Part shown: positions 57,455 through 64,000 of the stretch, piece by piece | How the letters are laid out: every line of letters begins with the position of its first letter | How positions within the stretch are numbered: position 1 is the first letter of the stretch | Assembly: GCA_958295925.1 (NCBI GenBank) | Contig: OY282384.1 | Location: 127,572-191,571 of the forward strand | Length of the DNA stretch: 64,000 bases | Direction: 5' to 3' | From: an uncultured Acidimicrobiales bacterium | Lineage (GTDB): Bacteria; Actinomycetota; Acidimicrobiia; Acidimicrobiales; CATQHL01 | Notes under the pieces: generated by a model | Seen by the model: only the letters and a program-made list of their open reading frames with translations | Databases searched by the model: none | Told to the model about the DNA's origin: nothing | Translations under genes and position numbers: made by a program

Positions 57455-57976
57455 ATGACCGACATTACTACCGTTAGCATCAAGGACCTGGGATACTACG
57501 GCCTCAAGGCGACCCAGCCCATCAAGGTTTCCATCAGCGAGGACCCCTCGGGCGGTTACACCGCTCAGGTGGAGAACCACAACCTGTGGGAAACCGGGGC
57601 GACGGTCGAAGAGGCTCTGACCAAGGTGAAGGAAAGCATCTACCAGGAAGCGATCTGCCAGGGCACGCCCGAGCAGCCCTTCCTCGGAGAAGTTGCCTTC
57701 CGCAACGATTACATGGATTTGTTGCGCCAATGGCAAGCGGAACGACCCCACCATTCCGTGCTGGCTCAGCGGCAGGAAGCATGGGACGAGGAACAGGACG
57801 CCATTGCGGAGAAGGAATGCCGCAATGTCCGCCGCCGGAACGGCGTAGGGAACACCCTGCCGCCCCGGAAGGTATCCCAGAAGGCTCGGGCTGAGTCACT
57901 GTACGAAGCCCGCCGGCAGAAGGGAGCCCAACAGGACCCCGGTTTGGCGGAATACCTGGGCATACCGATCGTATAG
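57455..57976 (+). CDS. HicB-like-fold protein with long C-terminal extension
   Basis: 173 aa. IKVSISEDPSGGYTAQVENH, then NLWETGATVEEALTKVKESI has the HicB/UPF0150 pattern: two strands with a D..GGY turn, W/T-G, T-x-E-E-A, and a helix. The rest (residues 75-173) is basic and helical, ending LAEYLGIPIV. HicB-like domains occur as antitoxins and as stand-alone RNA-binding-type folds; no HicA-type toxin gene is adjacent. It carries the abutting start hairpin. Confidence 0.55.
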   Translation: MTDITTVSIKDLGYYGLKATQPIKVSISEDPSGGYTAQVENHNLWETGATVEEALTKVKESIYQEAICQGTPEQPFLGEVAFRNDYMDLLRQWQAERPHHSVLAQRQEAWDEEQDAIAEKECRNVRRRNGVGNTLPPRKVSQKARAESLYEARRQKGAQQDPGLAEYLGIPIV

Positions 57977-57985
57977 TCTCCGCCC

Positions 57986-58008
57986 GGCTCAGCCTGCACG
58001 GCTGAGCC
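57986..58008 (+). terminator. Terminator-like hairpin
   Basis: GGCTCAGC, loop CTGCACG, GCTGAGCC: an 8-bp stem soon after the HicB-like stop. A second small stem (ACGGCC/GGCCGT) follows near 58015. Confidence 0.5.
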
Positions 58009-58074
58009 ACCCCCACGGCCCAAGAGGCCGTTAGCGTTTCCTACCCCAATCAACATATTAGGGAGGTGTTTTTG

Positions 58075-58176
58075 TGAAAGGTAGCGAAGAGGTATACCAT
58101 CCGGGTAGACGGCTTGCCGTCCCCGAAGGAGGTGGAGGCCATCAAGGCCCACCTCGGGCTGCCCCGCAAGGGTTAG
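58075..58176 (+). pseudogene. Possible 33-aa protein with one-base frameshift at its start
   Basis: GTG after ATTAGGGAGGTGTTTTT. The protein-like frame reads KRYTIRVDGLPSPKEVEAIK, then AHLGLPRKG to TAG 58174-58176, but connects to the GTG start only if one G of GTGAAAGG is removed. Small and uncertain; the strong ribosome site is the main support. Confidence 0.35.
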
Positions 58177-58184
58177 CCCCCAGG

Positions 58185-58214
58185 CAGCGGAGGAGCCCAA
58201 AAGCCCCTCCGCTG
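58185..58214 (+). terminator. Terminator-like hairpin
   Basis: CAGCGGAGG, 12-nt loop, CCTCCGCTG: a perfect 9-bp stem just after the 33-aa frame. Confidence 0.5.
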
Positions 58215-58354
58215 CTCTGGCTCCGAGAAAAGACCCATCTTTTACGGCAGGACGAACCGACAACTCCGTTCTGCCGGGTCTCTCCCCCGGATCCGCCGCC
58301 GATACCACCAGCCCCGGTCCCCCATTCGACTTTCATTCGAGGAGGAACGATAGA

Positions 58355-58672
58355 ATGACAAGTTTCACCGTGGCCCACGCCCTCCCCGGGCGAGTACCCA
58401 CGGAATTCCAACTGGGCGCCCTCCGGGACGCCCGCCTGCGGGTTAGGCAAAGCCTGACAGTCCGATTCTCCCAACAAGACGGGCAGTGGATCGCCGAGGC
58501 CCCCGAACTCAATGAGTTCGGCTCCGGCCCCAATCAGAGCGAAGCTCTGGTAGAACTGCAGCACGCCGTAGCGGACCTCTACTTCACCCTGGAAGCGGAA
58601 CAGAGCGACCTAGGGAGCCATCTCCAAGGAATCTGGTCCACCGTTTCCAGGAAGGTAGAGCGAATAGGCTGA
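58355..58672 (+). CDS. HicB-like-fold protein
   Basis: 105 aa, start preceded by GAGGAGGAACGATAGA. LTVRFSQQDGQWIAEAPELN, then EFGSGPNQSEALVELQHAVA has the HicB/UPF0150 layout (beta strand, D-G-Q turn, beta strand, E..G.G.s..EAl, helix). A second helix (LYFTLEAEQSDLGSHLQ) closes the protein. Lacks the abutting hairpin of its relative at 57.4 kb. No adjacent toxin. Confidence 0.6.
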   Translation: MTSFTVAHALPGRVPTEFQLGALRDARLRVRQSLTVRFSQQDGQWIAEAPELNEFGSGPNQSEALVELQHAVADLYFTLEAEQSDLGSHLQGIWSTVSRKVERIG

Positions 58673-58797
58673 AACGCCGACTAACCCGAAGAAAGCCCCC
58701 AACACCCGGCCTGAGCTCACCAAGAGCCCGGGCCGGTCGGTTCCACCGACCCCCGATGCGCCAACCCATAACTTTTAACATAAAAGGAGGGAACAAT

Positions 58798-59487
58798 ATG
58801 ACTACGCCAACCTTTGGACAACCTCACAGTGGACTGGTCGAGAACGAGGAGCAATACTGCGCCAAACCCAAGGCGGAGCAGTTGGCCCTCATGAACACCA
58901 TGGTAGACACCTTGGGATTCGTCCCTCACCAGGGATCAACCACCGAAGGTTCCAGCACCACCGAAGGTCAACAGACGGAACTGAAGAGTCCTCCCGGAAA
59001 CGCCGCTACGGCCCGCGACCAGGGCCACGGCTCCCGGAACGGCTCAGCTTTCTCCCGCCTGGGACTAATCTGGCAGGGAATGGGCCGTAACTGGCTTACC
59101 CACCAGAACGACGCCCACCAGGACTGGCAAAACCACCTCTGGGAGCGCGCCTACAGCCTCGCCGACGGGGTCGTGAAAGCGATCTTCGAAGCGACGGAAC
59201 GGGACATCCCGAGCGAGGAACGCCGGAGTCTGAAAGGTCCGATCACCGACTGGGGCAGGAACACTTGGTGTCCTCAAAACACCAAGCTTTACTGCGAAGG
59301 CGCGCAGGAAACGCTAAAGGCCGTGGAACAAATGCAGCGGGAATACGCCGACGACGCGAAAGCGACGCAGGCACTGCAAGTGGCCGAAGGACTCGCAAGA
59401 GACCTGGTCAACCACGCCGGCTACGTATCCGCGCGGGTGAAGGACGAAAACCGGAAGGCGGCAGAGGCCCGTAAAAAGGCCGCTTAG
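58798..59487 (+). CDS. Unknown soluble protein
   Basis: 229 aa, ATG after ATAAAAGGAGGGAACAAT. A Ser/Thr/Gly-rich section (GSTTEGSSTTEGQQTE), then helices with W and H (WLTHQNDAHQDWQNHLW). The C-terminal part is a long charged helix. Two Cys only. No family. Followed by a good intrinsic terminator. Confidence 0.5.
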   Translation: MTTPTFGQPHSGLVENEEQYCAKPKAEQLALMNTMVDTLGFVPHQGSTTEGSSTTEGQQTELKSPPGNAATARDQGHGSRNGSAFSRLGLIWQGMGRNWLTHQNDAHQDWQNHLWERAYSLADGVVKAIFEATERDIPSEERRSLKGPITDWGRNTWCPQNTKLYCEGAQETLKAVEQMQREYADDAKATQALQVAEGLARDLVNHAGYVSARVKDENRKAAEARKKAA

Positions 59488-59515
59488 CCACCGTCCACCC
59501 ACAGGTAAAGGCAGA

Positions 59516-59539
59516 GAGCCCGGAATCATTTCCGGGCTC
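59516..59539 (+). terminator. Intrinsic terminator
   Basis: GAGCCCGGAA, loop TCAT, TTCCGGGCTC: a perfect 10-bp stem, followed after AACCCC by seven T. Confidence 0.75.
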
Positions 59540-59618
59540 AACCCCTTTTTTTGACGGCCTACCCGGCCGTTACCGATACCCCTGACCTCAACTTTAGACG
59601 GTAAAGGAGGCGACCATC

Positions 59619-60248
59619 ATGGAGCCGAACGTGGAAACAATTCATTACCACGCCCACGTAAACACCGGGGAATTGGACAAAGAGACGGCGGACAGACGCT
59701 TGCAGGACTTCCTCAAGCTGAAAGGCGCCGGCGAAGACGCCGAGGAAATGGCCCGCCAGACGTATACCTGGACCGGCCGAACATCGCCAATCCCCACTGG
59801 AAAGTTCCCCACGGAACTAGAGGCACGACTGGTTTCAACCCAGGCCAACCTCACCCGGGTCGTCAACCTCTTTGCAAGAGAGAAGGCGGCAGGACGGACC
59901 GCGCCCGAACAGACCGACTGGTACGAAGCCTTCGTCGGAAAAGCCGCCGCAAGCCTCACCATCATGCGCTACGCGCTGGGCGAGGTCAGAGACGGCAAAG
60001 TCGACGAGACTTGGGACCTGGACGTACACCCCGAGGCTTGGCTTTACGTCGACTTGGACCTAGTGGGCGATTTCGTCCGCTTCAGCCAGGAGTGCATGGA
60101 AGAATTCCACGACCTCCGAGCCGACATGTTCGGCGACCCGGAGAGCGAAGCGAAAATCGACCACGCCTGCGCCGCGGCCAAGAGCCTCCGAAGTCTAGCC
60201 TGGAAACTCCAGCGCGAGCACTTCCCCGAACCGCCTGCGGAGAGTTAA
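59619..60248 (+). CDS. Unknown helical protein
   Basis: 209 aa, start preceded by GTAAAGGAGGCGACCATC. MEPNVETIHYHAHVNTGELD opens it. Mid part ELEARLVSTQANLTRVVNLF and a long helical C-terminal half with two His. No signal or membrane segment. Not recognised. An intrinsic terminator follows. Confidence 0.5.
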   Translation: MEPNVETIHYHAHVNTGELDKETADRRLQDFLKLKGAGEDAEEMARQTYTWTGRTSPIPTGKFPTELEARLVSTQANLTRVVNLFAREKAAGRTAPEQTDWYEAFVGKAAASLTIMRYALGEVRDGKVDETWDLDVHPEAWLYVDLDLVGDFVRFSQECMEEFHDLRADMFGDPESEAKIDHACAAAKSLRSLAWKLQREHFPEPPAES

Positions 60249-60278
60249 TTCTCCCAAGGCCCTACCCTTTTTTGAACC

Positions 60279-60310
60279 GCCGAAGCAGCACCGTTGCTGC
60301 TTCGGCTTTT
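60279..60310 (+). terminator. Intrinsic terminator
   Basis: GCCGAAGCAGCA, loop CCGT, TGCTGCTTCGGC: a perfect 12-bp stem directly followed by TTTT. The clearest terminator in the window. Confidence 0.85.
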
Positions 60311-60339
60311 GACTTTCACCCCAATCTATTTTTGTGGAG

Positions 60340-60351
60340 GGCTATTCAGCC
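60340..60351 (+). promoter_or_regulatory. Start-codon-abutting hairpin
   Basis: GGCT-ATTC-AGCC directly before ATG 60352, with GTGGAGG overlapping the 5' arm, downstream of TATTTTTG. Confidence 0.7.
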
Positions 60352-61557
60352 ATGAAAAGGATACTTTTCACCCGGGCCGCCGCCTTCAGCTTCTTGCTGC
60401 TGGCAATGGTAGCCACCTTCCTGGCAGTACCGCAGACCGACGCCTCCTTCTGGGCAACCACGCCGGAGGTGAAACGGACGCTGCACACCCCGCTGGGCGC
60501 GGTAATCGACATCGAGGTCGGAAACCAAGAGGACAACGGTATCGCCTACCGCCAGTTGACCGGGTCGATCATCCAGCTGGAAAGAAGGCTGGGGATCCCC
60601 TACCCCGCCAGCCAGGTCGTCATGACCGCCTGGCCGACCACGGACTTCGACCACTGCGGCTACGCCCAACGCGGCTTCCTCTGGTCAAGCAGCGTCCTCG
60701 AAATAACCCTCGACCGCTGGTGCACGAGAGGCGACCCCGAAGAGGCAGCGCGCATAATTGCGCACGAAGCCGCCCACATGTACTTCAGCAGCTGGGGCAA
60801 GCTCGGAGAAACGCGCGCTTGGATCGTGGAAGGCCTGGTCGAAAACCTGGCCCACCAGATCGTTGCAGACGTGGACCCAGAACGCCAAAGCGCCCAACGC
60901 AGGAGCTGCACCCTTTATTCAACACTGCAGGAATTGGAGGAAGCCACCCAAGACGGAGCAGAAGGCAGACGACACCAGAACTGCATCTACTCCATGGGAG
61001 GAGACTTCTTCCAGGAAATGCGGGAGGCGCACGACGCCGCCGGCTTGGATTACGACCAAGCCGTAGCCAACCTCTGGCTGGAACTGGAAGGAAGGTGGAA
61101 CAAGACGATGAGCGTCGAGGATGTCGCAAGACACCTAGGCGCCACGCCGGAAGTCGCCGCTCTAATCCAAGACCGCTATGGGAGACCAGTCATTCTTTTA
61201 GGAGGCTATTCAGCCATGGATACTCAGAAGACACGAGTATTGGGCAGGATCACCTGGGTTGTCGCAGGACTGATGGGAGTAGCAATCAATGCCCCCGACG
61301 CCTGGACCCCGGCGATGGAAGCCACCCTGGAACCCGCCTCAGCCTACGTAGTCGACTACATAGGCTCCCTCCTGGCCGAGCCGGCGAAAGCCGCGTTCAG
61401 CGCCCTGACGTCCCCTGTCATCACCCCGCTCACAGCGGCAGGCGCCAGCCTGGCCGAGCTGATGACCGAAACCATGGATTCAACCTGGGAAGCTACGACC
61501 AACGTCGCTTCCTACATCCTGGAAGCAGGACAGGGCTACTTGACCAAGCAGAGCTAA
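60352..61557 (+). CDS. Exported zinc metalloprotease-like protein, reading into a nested second gene
   Basis: 401 aa as one frame. Signal sequence FSFLLLAMVATFLAV. IIAHEAAHMYFSSWG gives HEAAH, the zincin HExxH motif, and WIVEGLVENLAHQ supplies a downstream Glu as in gluzincin-like domains. DHCGYAQRGF and RSCTLYSTL hold Cys pairs. The protease part ends around residue 280. The frame then passes without a stop through another ribosome site plus GGCTATTCAGCC hairpin and ATG (61216), and a further 113 aa. Either the stop was lost, fusing two proteins, or both a long and a short product are made. Confidence 0.6.
   Translation: MKRILFTRAAAFSFLLLAMVATFLAVPQTDASFWATTPEVKRTLHTPLGAVIDIEVGNQEDNGIAYRQLTGSIIQLERRLGIPYPASQVVMTAWPTTDFDHCGYAQRGFLWSSSVLEITLDRWCTRGDPEEAARIIAHEAAHMYFSSWGKLGETRAWIVEGLVENLAHQIVADVDPERQSAQRRSCTLYSTLQELEEATQDGAEGRRHQNCIYSMGGDFFQEMREAHDAAGLDYDQAVANLWLELEGRWNKTMSVEDVARHLGATPEVAALIQDRYGRPVILLGGYSAMDTQKTRVLGRITWVVAGLMGVAINAPDAWTPAMEATLEPASAYVVDYIGSLLAEPAKAAFSALTSPVITPLTAAGASLAELMTETMDSTWEATTNVASYILEAGQGYLTKQS
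61204..61215 (+). promoter_or_regulatory. Start-codon-abutting hairpin inside the protease frame
   Basis: GGCT-ATTC-AGCC directly before ATG 61216, with TTTTAGGAGG overlapping the 5' arm. Identical to the copy at 60340 except one flanking base, although here it lies within an open frame. Confidence 0.7.
61216..61557 (+). CDS. Nested 113-aa membrane-associated protein
   Basis: In the same frame as the protease gene but with its own strong ribosome site and hairpin. MDTQKTRVLG begins it; ITWVVAGLMGVAINAPDAW and AGASLAELMTETMDSTWEAT follow. It has one moderate hydrophobic helix near its start. Likely a separate translation product; role unknown. Confidence 0.55.
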   Translation: MDTQKTRVLGRITWVVAGLMGVAINAPDAWTPAMEATLEPASAYVVDYIGSLLAEPAKAAFSALTSPVITPLTAAGASLAELMTETMDSTWEATTNVASYILEAGQGYLTKQS

Positions 61558-61732
61558 TCCCCCGGACGGAACCGGCCGCGACTGCAAAGCCGCTGGCCGA
61601 ATAAGTCCGCCAAGGAAAAGCGACGCTTGGAAGAGTTGACCTCAACCGGTATACCAACCCCGTTGCCCGAAGGAAGGGCGGCATATCTTTTGTGCCGCCC
61701 CATGAAGGGCCGCACGCCAATATTTTGTGAGG

Positions 61733-61744
61733 AGCTAAACAGCT
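61733..61744 (+). promoter_or_regulatory. Start-codon-abutting hairpin with compensatory stem
   Basis: AGCT-AAAC-AGCT directly before ATG 61745, with TTTTGTGAGG upstream. Both arms differ from the GGCT/AGCC consensus yet still pair, a compensatory change supporting a real RNA hairpin. Confidence 0.75.
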
Positions 61745-62305
61745 ATGAAGACGACTTTGTTGGTTCTCCTGGCTATCATCGCCACTTCGGCGTTTTGGTA
61801 CTGGTTCGGTAACACGAGCAGCGCCAACGCCGATGAGGAAACCATCCAGGGCCTGAAGACCGCGTTCCACGCGGTGAGCGAAGTGGCGGTTGCCTATAAA
61901 AAGGAAAACGCCCAGCTCACCGCGCGCAACAACGAGTTGGAAGGCATGTACCTCAATTTCCAGAAGTTGGAAAAACAGGTCGAGCAGCTCCTCGAGGAAC
62001 TCGACATCCAGCAGTGGAAGACCAGGCACGCCGAGCGCTCCGCTGAAATAACGCGGAAACTAGGTGTAGCCAAGGACTACCTCCGAGACGCGTTGGAGTG
62101 GGAGATCGACGCCCAGAAAAGGGAAATGGCGGAGCTGGAACGGCGTCACAGCATGTTCAAGCAAGCCGTCATCTCTCCGGAGTTGGACATGACCGATCTG
62201 AACCGGCGGATGGAGGTGGTCACCTGCATCCGCTTGTACCCGGAGGCCACCGAGCTCGAGGATGTCATGGAGTGCCCCTACCTGGGCGTCTTTGGCTGGG
62301 ACTAA
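61745..62305 (+). CDS. Membrane-anchored coiled-coil protein
   Basis: 186 aa. MKTTLLVLLAIIATSAFWYW is a signal or anchor; NTSSANADEE follows. A coiled coil covers residues about 40-130 (ENAQLTARNNELEGMYLNFQ, KLEKQVEQLLEEL). The C-terminal part (MTDLNRRMEVVTCIRLYPEA) contains two Cys. Similar in plan to the next three genes. Function unknown. Confidence 0.55.
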   Translation: MKTTLLVLLAIIATSAFWYWFGNTSSANADEETIQGLKTAFHAVSEVAVAYKKENAQLTARNNELEGMYLNFQKLEKQVEQLLEELDIQQWKTRHAERSAEITRKLGVAKDYLRDALEWEIDAQKREMAELERRHSMFKQAVISPELDMTDLNRRMEVVTCIRLYPEATELEDVMECPYLGVFGWD

Positions 62306-62343
62306 GCAAATTAGTGCCAGGAAAGCCAACCCAAGGCGGACCC

Positions 62344-62372
62344 CGCCCCAAGCCTTCAAAAGGCTTGGGGCG
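62344..62372 (+). terminator. Terminator-like hairpin
   Basis: CGCCCCAAGCCT, loop TCAAA, AGGCTTGGGGCG: a perfect 12-bp stem 40 nt after the stop codon. Confidence 0.7.
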
Positions 62373-62412
62373 TACCCCACGTGTACCCCGGACCACCAAA
62401 ATCTTTTTGGAG

Positions 62413-62424
62413 GGCTAATAAGCC
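62413..62424 (+). promoter_or_regulatory. Start-codon-abutting hairpin
   Basis: GGCT-AATA-AGCC directly before ATG 62425, with CTTTTTGGAGG upstream. Confidence 0.7.
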
Positions 62425-63063
62425 ATGAAAACCCCAAGCGCGGGCATGATCGCCCTAGTCGTATTCGGTATCCCCATACTGATCCTCCTGGTATGGCGCT
62501 TCGCAGAAGTCAACATCTTCGAGACCAGCGAAGCCAACCAGACCCCGTCCACCGCCGAACGGCTTGACGGCGCCACGCGCGCAATGAAAGCCCTGGCAGA
62601 GGATTCGCTGCAGAAGCAAGAGAGAATCGACTCCCTTGAACAGGAAGTCAAGCAACTCCGCGAGGAGCTCTCTCAAGCTAAGGCCGAAAACGCTGGACTC
62701 GAAAGGGCATTCGAGGCCCTGGCAGACAGCACGGTCCAACTAAGGAACGAAGTTATCGACCTCAAGTCGGTGATCGAAGGCCTGAAACGGGACGTATGGG
62801 ACGCCAAGAACGAAGGCGGCGTCTACGAGTGGCTGTACGACGAGTACAGCAGGCAGTACTACGAAGCCATAGCCCAGGTTTTCTACCTGGGCGGCGAGGT
62901 GATGCACCTCGAGGTTTTCGTCGTACCACCCCTGGAGAAGAACATCCGCCTTTTCGAAATTCAGGGTACTCCTGAATACGAAGAGGTCTGCCAAAAGGCA
63001 CGGGAAGACGTGGCGGAGGGCCGCTGGCCGGAACTCACGTTCTCAGCCTGCGAACCTCGCTAA
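62425..63063 (+). CDS. Membrane-anchored coiled-coil protein
   Basis: 212 aa. Membrane helix IALVVFGIPILILLVWRFAE, then a coiled coil over residues about 50-125 (SLEQEVKQLREELSQAKAEN, STVQLRNEVIDLKSVIEGL), then a folded tail with YEWLYDEYSRQYYEAIAQVF and two Cys. Likely a paralogue in architecture, not obviously in sequence, of the preceding gene. Confidence 0.55.
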   Translation: MKTPSAGMIALVVFGIPILILLVWRFAEVNIFETSEANQTPSTAERLDGATRAMKALAEDSLQKQERIDSLEQEVKQLREELSQAKAENAGLERAFEALADSTVQLRNEVIDLKSVIEGLKRDVWDAKNEGGVYEWLYDEYSRQYYEAIAQVFYLGGEVMHLEVFVVPPLEKNIRLFEIQGTPEYEEVCQKAREDVAEGRWPELTFSACEPR

Positions 63064-63081
63064 AACCCGTTCCCAACGACT

Positions 63082-63107
63082 GGGAGGCTGATTCATATCA
63101 GCCTCCC
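63082..63107 (+). terminator. Terminator-like hairpin
   Basis: GGGAGGCTGA, loop TTCATA, TCAGCCTCCC: a perfect 10-bp stem. CCGTTTGCACCAAC follows and is repeated after the next hairpin at 63.5 kb. Confidence 0.6.
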
Positions 63108-63140
63108 CGTTTGCACCAACCTACCAACAACTTTTTGGAG

Positions 63141-63152
63141 GGCTATTAAGCC
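63141..63152 (+). promoter_or_regulatory. Start-codon-abutting hairpin
   Basis: GGCT-ATTA-AGCC directly before ATG 63153, with CTTTTTGGAGG upstream. Confidence 0.7.
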
Positions 63153-63461
63153 ATGAAAGACCCAGGCGGAGCCATCATGTTGGTCTTCAGCATCGCGGCA
63201 ATAATCTTCTTCGTCGGCCTATGGGTATCCGCCCCCGAGCGGAAGGAACGACATGAAGCGAACGCCGCAGCCCAGCAGACCATCGAAAGATGGGCTGCGA
63301 CAACCCACCCGGCCGACCTCCATACCTTGGAGCCGGTCGACTTGGCCGGGAGAACAGTGCTTGAAGCGCTGTCGTGGGAGAGACCTTACCCAGGCAGCAA
63401 ACGAGCCTACGATGAAGCCGCAACGGCAAGAGCGGAAGGTCGCTACTACCCAAGTATTTAA
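63153..63461 (+). CDS. Small single-pass membrane protein
   Basis: 102 aa. AIMLVFSIAAIIFFVGLWVS near the N-terminus is a membrane helix; a charged helix follows (APERKERHEANAAAQQTIER), then a short folded end. No Cys. Unrecognised. Confidence 0.5.
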   Translation: MKDPGGAIMLVFSIAAIIFFVGLWVSAPERKERHEANAAAQQTIERWAATTHPADLHTLEPVDLAGRTVLEALSWERPYPGSKRAYDEAATARAEGRYYPSI

Positions 63462-63503
63462 AGCGGCCCCAGCCCGGCCCGAGTGGCGCATCACCGACCG
63501 AGT

Positions 63504-63529
63504 GAGAGGCTGGTTCACACCAGCTTCTC
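63504..63529 (+). terminator. Terminator-like hairpin
   Basis: GAGAGGCTGGT, loop TCAC, ACCAGCTTCTC, an 11-bp stem with one G-T pair. Its flank CCGTTTGCACCAACC matches the one after the 63.08-kb hairpin, so the two are related elements. Confidence 0.55.
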
Positions 63530-63581
63530 CGTTTGCACCAACCCAAGGAGGTAACCACACCCCAGGCATATTTTGTAGGGA

Positions 63582-63593
63582 GGCTATTCAGCC
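63582..63593 (+). promoter_or_regulatory. Start-codon-abutting hairpin
   Basis: GGCT-ATTC-AGCC directly before ATG 63594, with TTTTGTAGGGAGG upstream. Confidence 0.7.
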
Positions 63594-64000
63594 ATGACTA
63601 CGTTCATTCGTAACCACCGTTGGAGCATCATCCTGGTGACCACACCTTGGGTATTGAGCTTCTTGCTCGCCGGCGTAGTCGTATACCTCCTCCTGGTTAT
63701 CCAGGGCATGAACGAGGACATCACCGAGACCAACTCGGAGAACCGCAGCATCATGCAGGAGTTCAACGCCGAATACCGGACGGTCTTAGAGACGATCGGA
63801 GACCTGGTCGTCCAGGTGGCCACCCTTGACCGTAAACTGCAGCAGGCTTATGCCCGCATCGCAGAATTGGAAAGGGAATCACCTGGGACCATGAACCTCA
63901 GCGCATACCAGCTCCCAACCGCATTGGGCCAGGGGGACCTGCCCCAAGAGGAACTGGAAGGAACACCCACCCCAGTGCACGCCGACATCCCCGTCGGGAG
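63594..64000 (+). CDS. Membrane-anchored coiled-coil protein (3' end outside window)
   Basis: 135 residues visible, open at the right edge. MTTFIRNHRWSIILVTTPWV, then a membrane helix (LSFLLAGVVVYLLLVIQ). A coiled coil follows (NEDITETNSENRSIMQEFNA, VATLDRKLQQAYARIAELER), then Leu/Pro/Thr-rich sequence. Same anchor-plus-coiled-coil plan as the genes at 61.7 and 62.4 kb. Confidence 0.55.
   Translation, partial: MTTFIRNHRWSIILVTTPWVLSFLLAGVVVYLLLVIQGMNEDITETNSENRSIMQEFNAEYRTVLETIGDLVVQVATLDRKLQQAYARIAELERESPGTMNLSAYQLPTALGQGDLPQEELEGTPTPVHADIPVG

Noticed and set aside
57455-58672. HicAB toxin-antitoxin system
   Set aside because: Both HicB-like proteins are present without any HicA-type dsRNA-binding toxin next to them, so a TA pair is not supported.

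Overview
The window is GC-rich (about 60%) and gene-dense, with nearly all genes on the + strand and short gaps. It looks like part of a large accessory or extrachromosomal element, or a big integrated element, of a Chloroflexota bacterium of the Dehalococcoidia/SAR202 type. That host guess rests on a secreted CAP-domain protein and lipoproteins with long Pro/Thr spacers, and it is an inference. No tRNA, rRNA, integrase or virion gene is visible. Most proteins are small, unrecognised, membrane-anchored or coiled-coil.

Layout. 0-2.1 kb: the 3' end of a TnpB/Cas12-type nuclease gene, followed by long blocks of short degenerate hairpin repeats split by a DUF4325 gene. Two more blocks lie at 10.2-10.5 and 16.8-17.4 kb. 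2.1-10.2 kb: the first of eight DUF3782-like paralogues, two small membrane proteins, then a replication-like module (HTH protein, BT4734-type primase-like protein, AAA+ protein with an altered Walker A). 10.5-21.1 kb: small paralogous families (Cys-rich CPDC proteins, zinc ribbons, short coiled coils, DUF1828 proteins), a reverse-strand pyrD and a reverse-strand pair of membrane proteins. 21.1-23.2 kb: a type II restriction-modification operon with an RHH regulator. 23.4-33 kb: a RelA/SpoT-type alarmone synthetase gene with a frameshift and about 20 tiny membrane proteins. 33.3-41.9 kb: six more DUF3782-like paralogues, a D12-class adenine methyltransferase broken by an 11-nt duplication, and a RipA-family membrane protein.

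The first 42 kb is full of perfect short tandem repeats, mostly 12-nt units. Inside genes the units are multiples of 3 and encode amino-acid repeats. Between genes they are usually 7, 10, 11, 13 or 14 nt. This recalls the repeats described for Borg elements of Methanoperedens, although composition and host look different.

41.9-43.95 kb is about 2 kb without a convincing gene and marks a boundary; the tandem repeats stop there. 44-51.5 kb carries a secreted CAP protein, two Pro/Thr-rich exported proteins, a zinc-ribbon protein and a large helical protein. 51.6-64 kb is a separate module of unrecognised proteins (one of 1262 aa), two HicB-like-fold proteins, an exported HEAAH metalloprotease and several TM-coiled-coil proteins. 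Eight start codons in it are preceded, with zero spacing, by a 12-nt hairpin (4-bp stem, 4-nt loop) overlapping the Shine-Dalgarno sequence, with compensatory changes in the stem. This looks like a shared post-transcriptional control element.

Several genes carry single-base frameshifts, often at short C or G runs. Some may be assembly errors, so broken-gene calls are tentative unless a duplication explains them.
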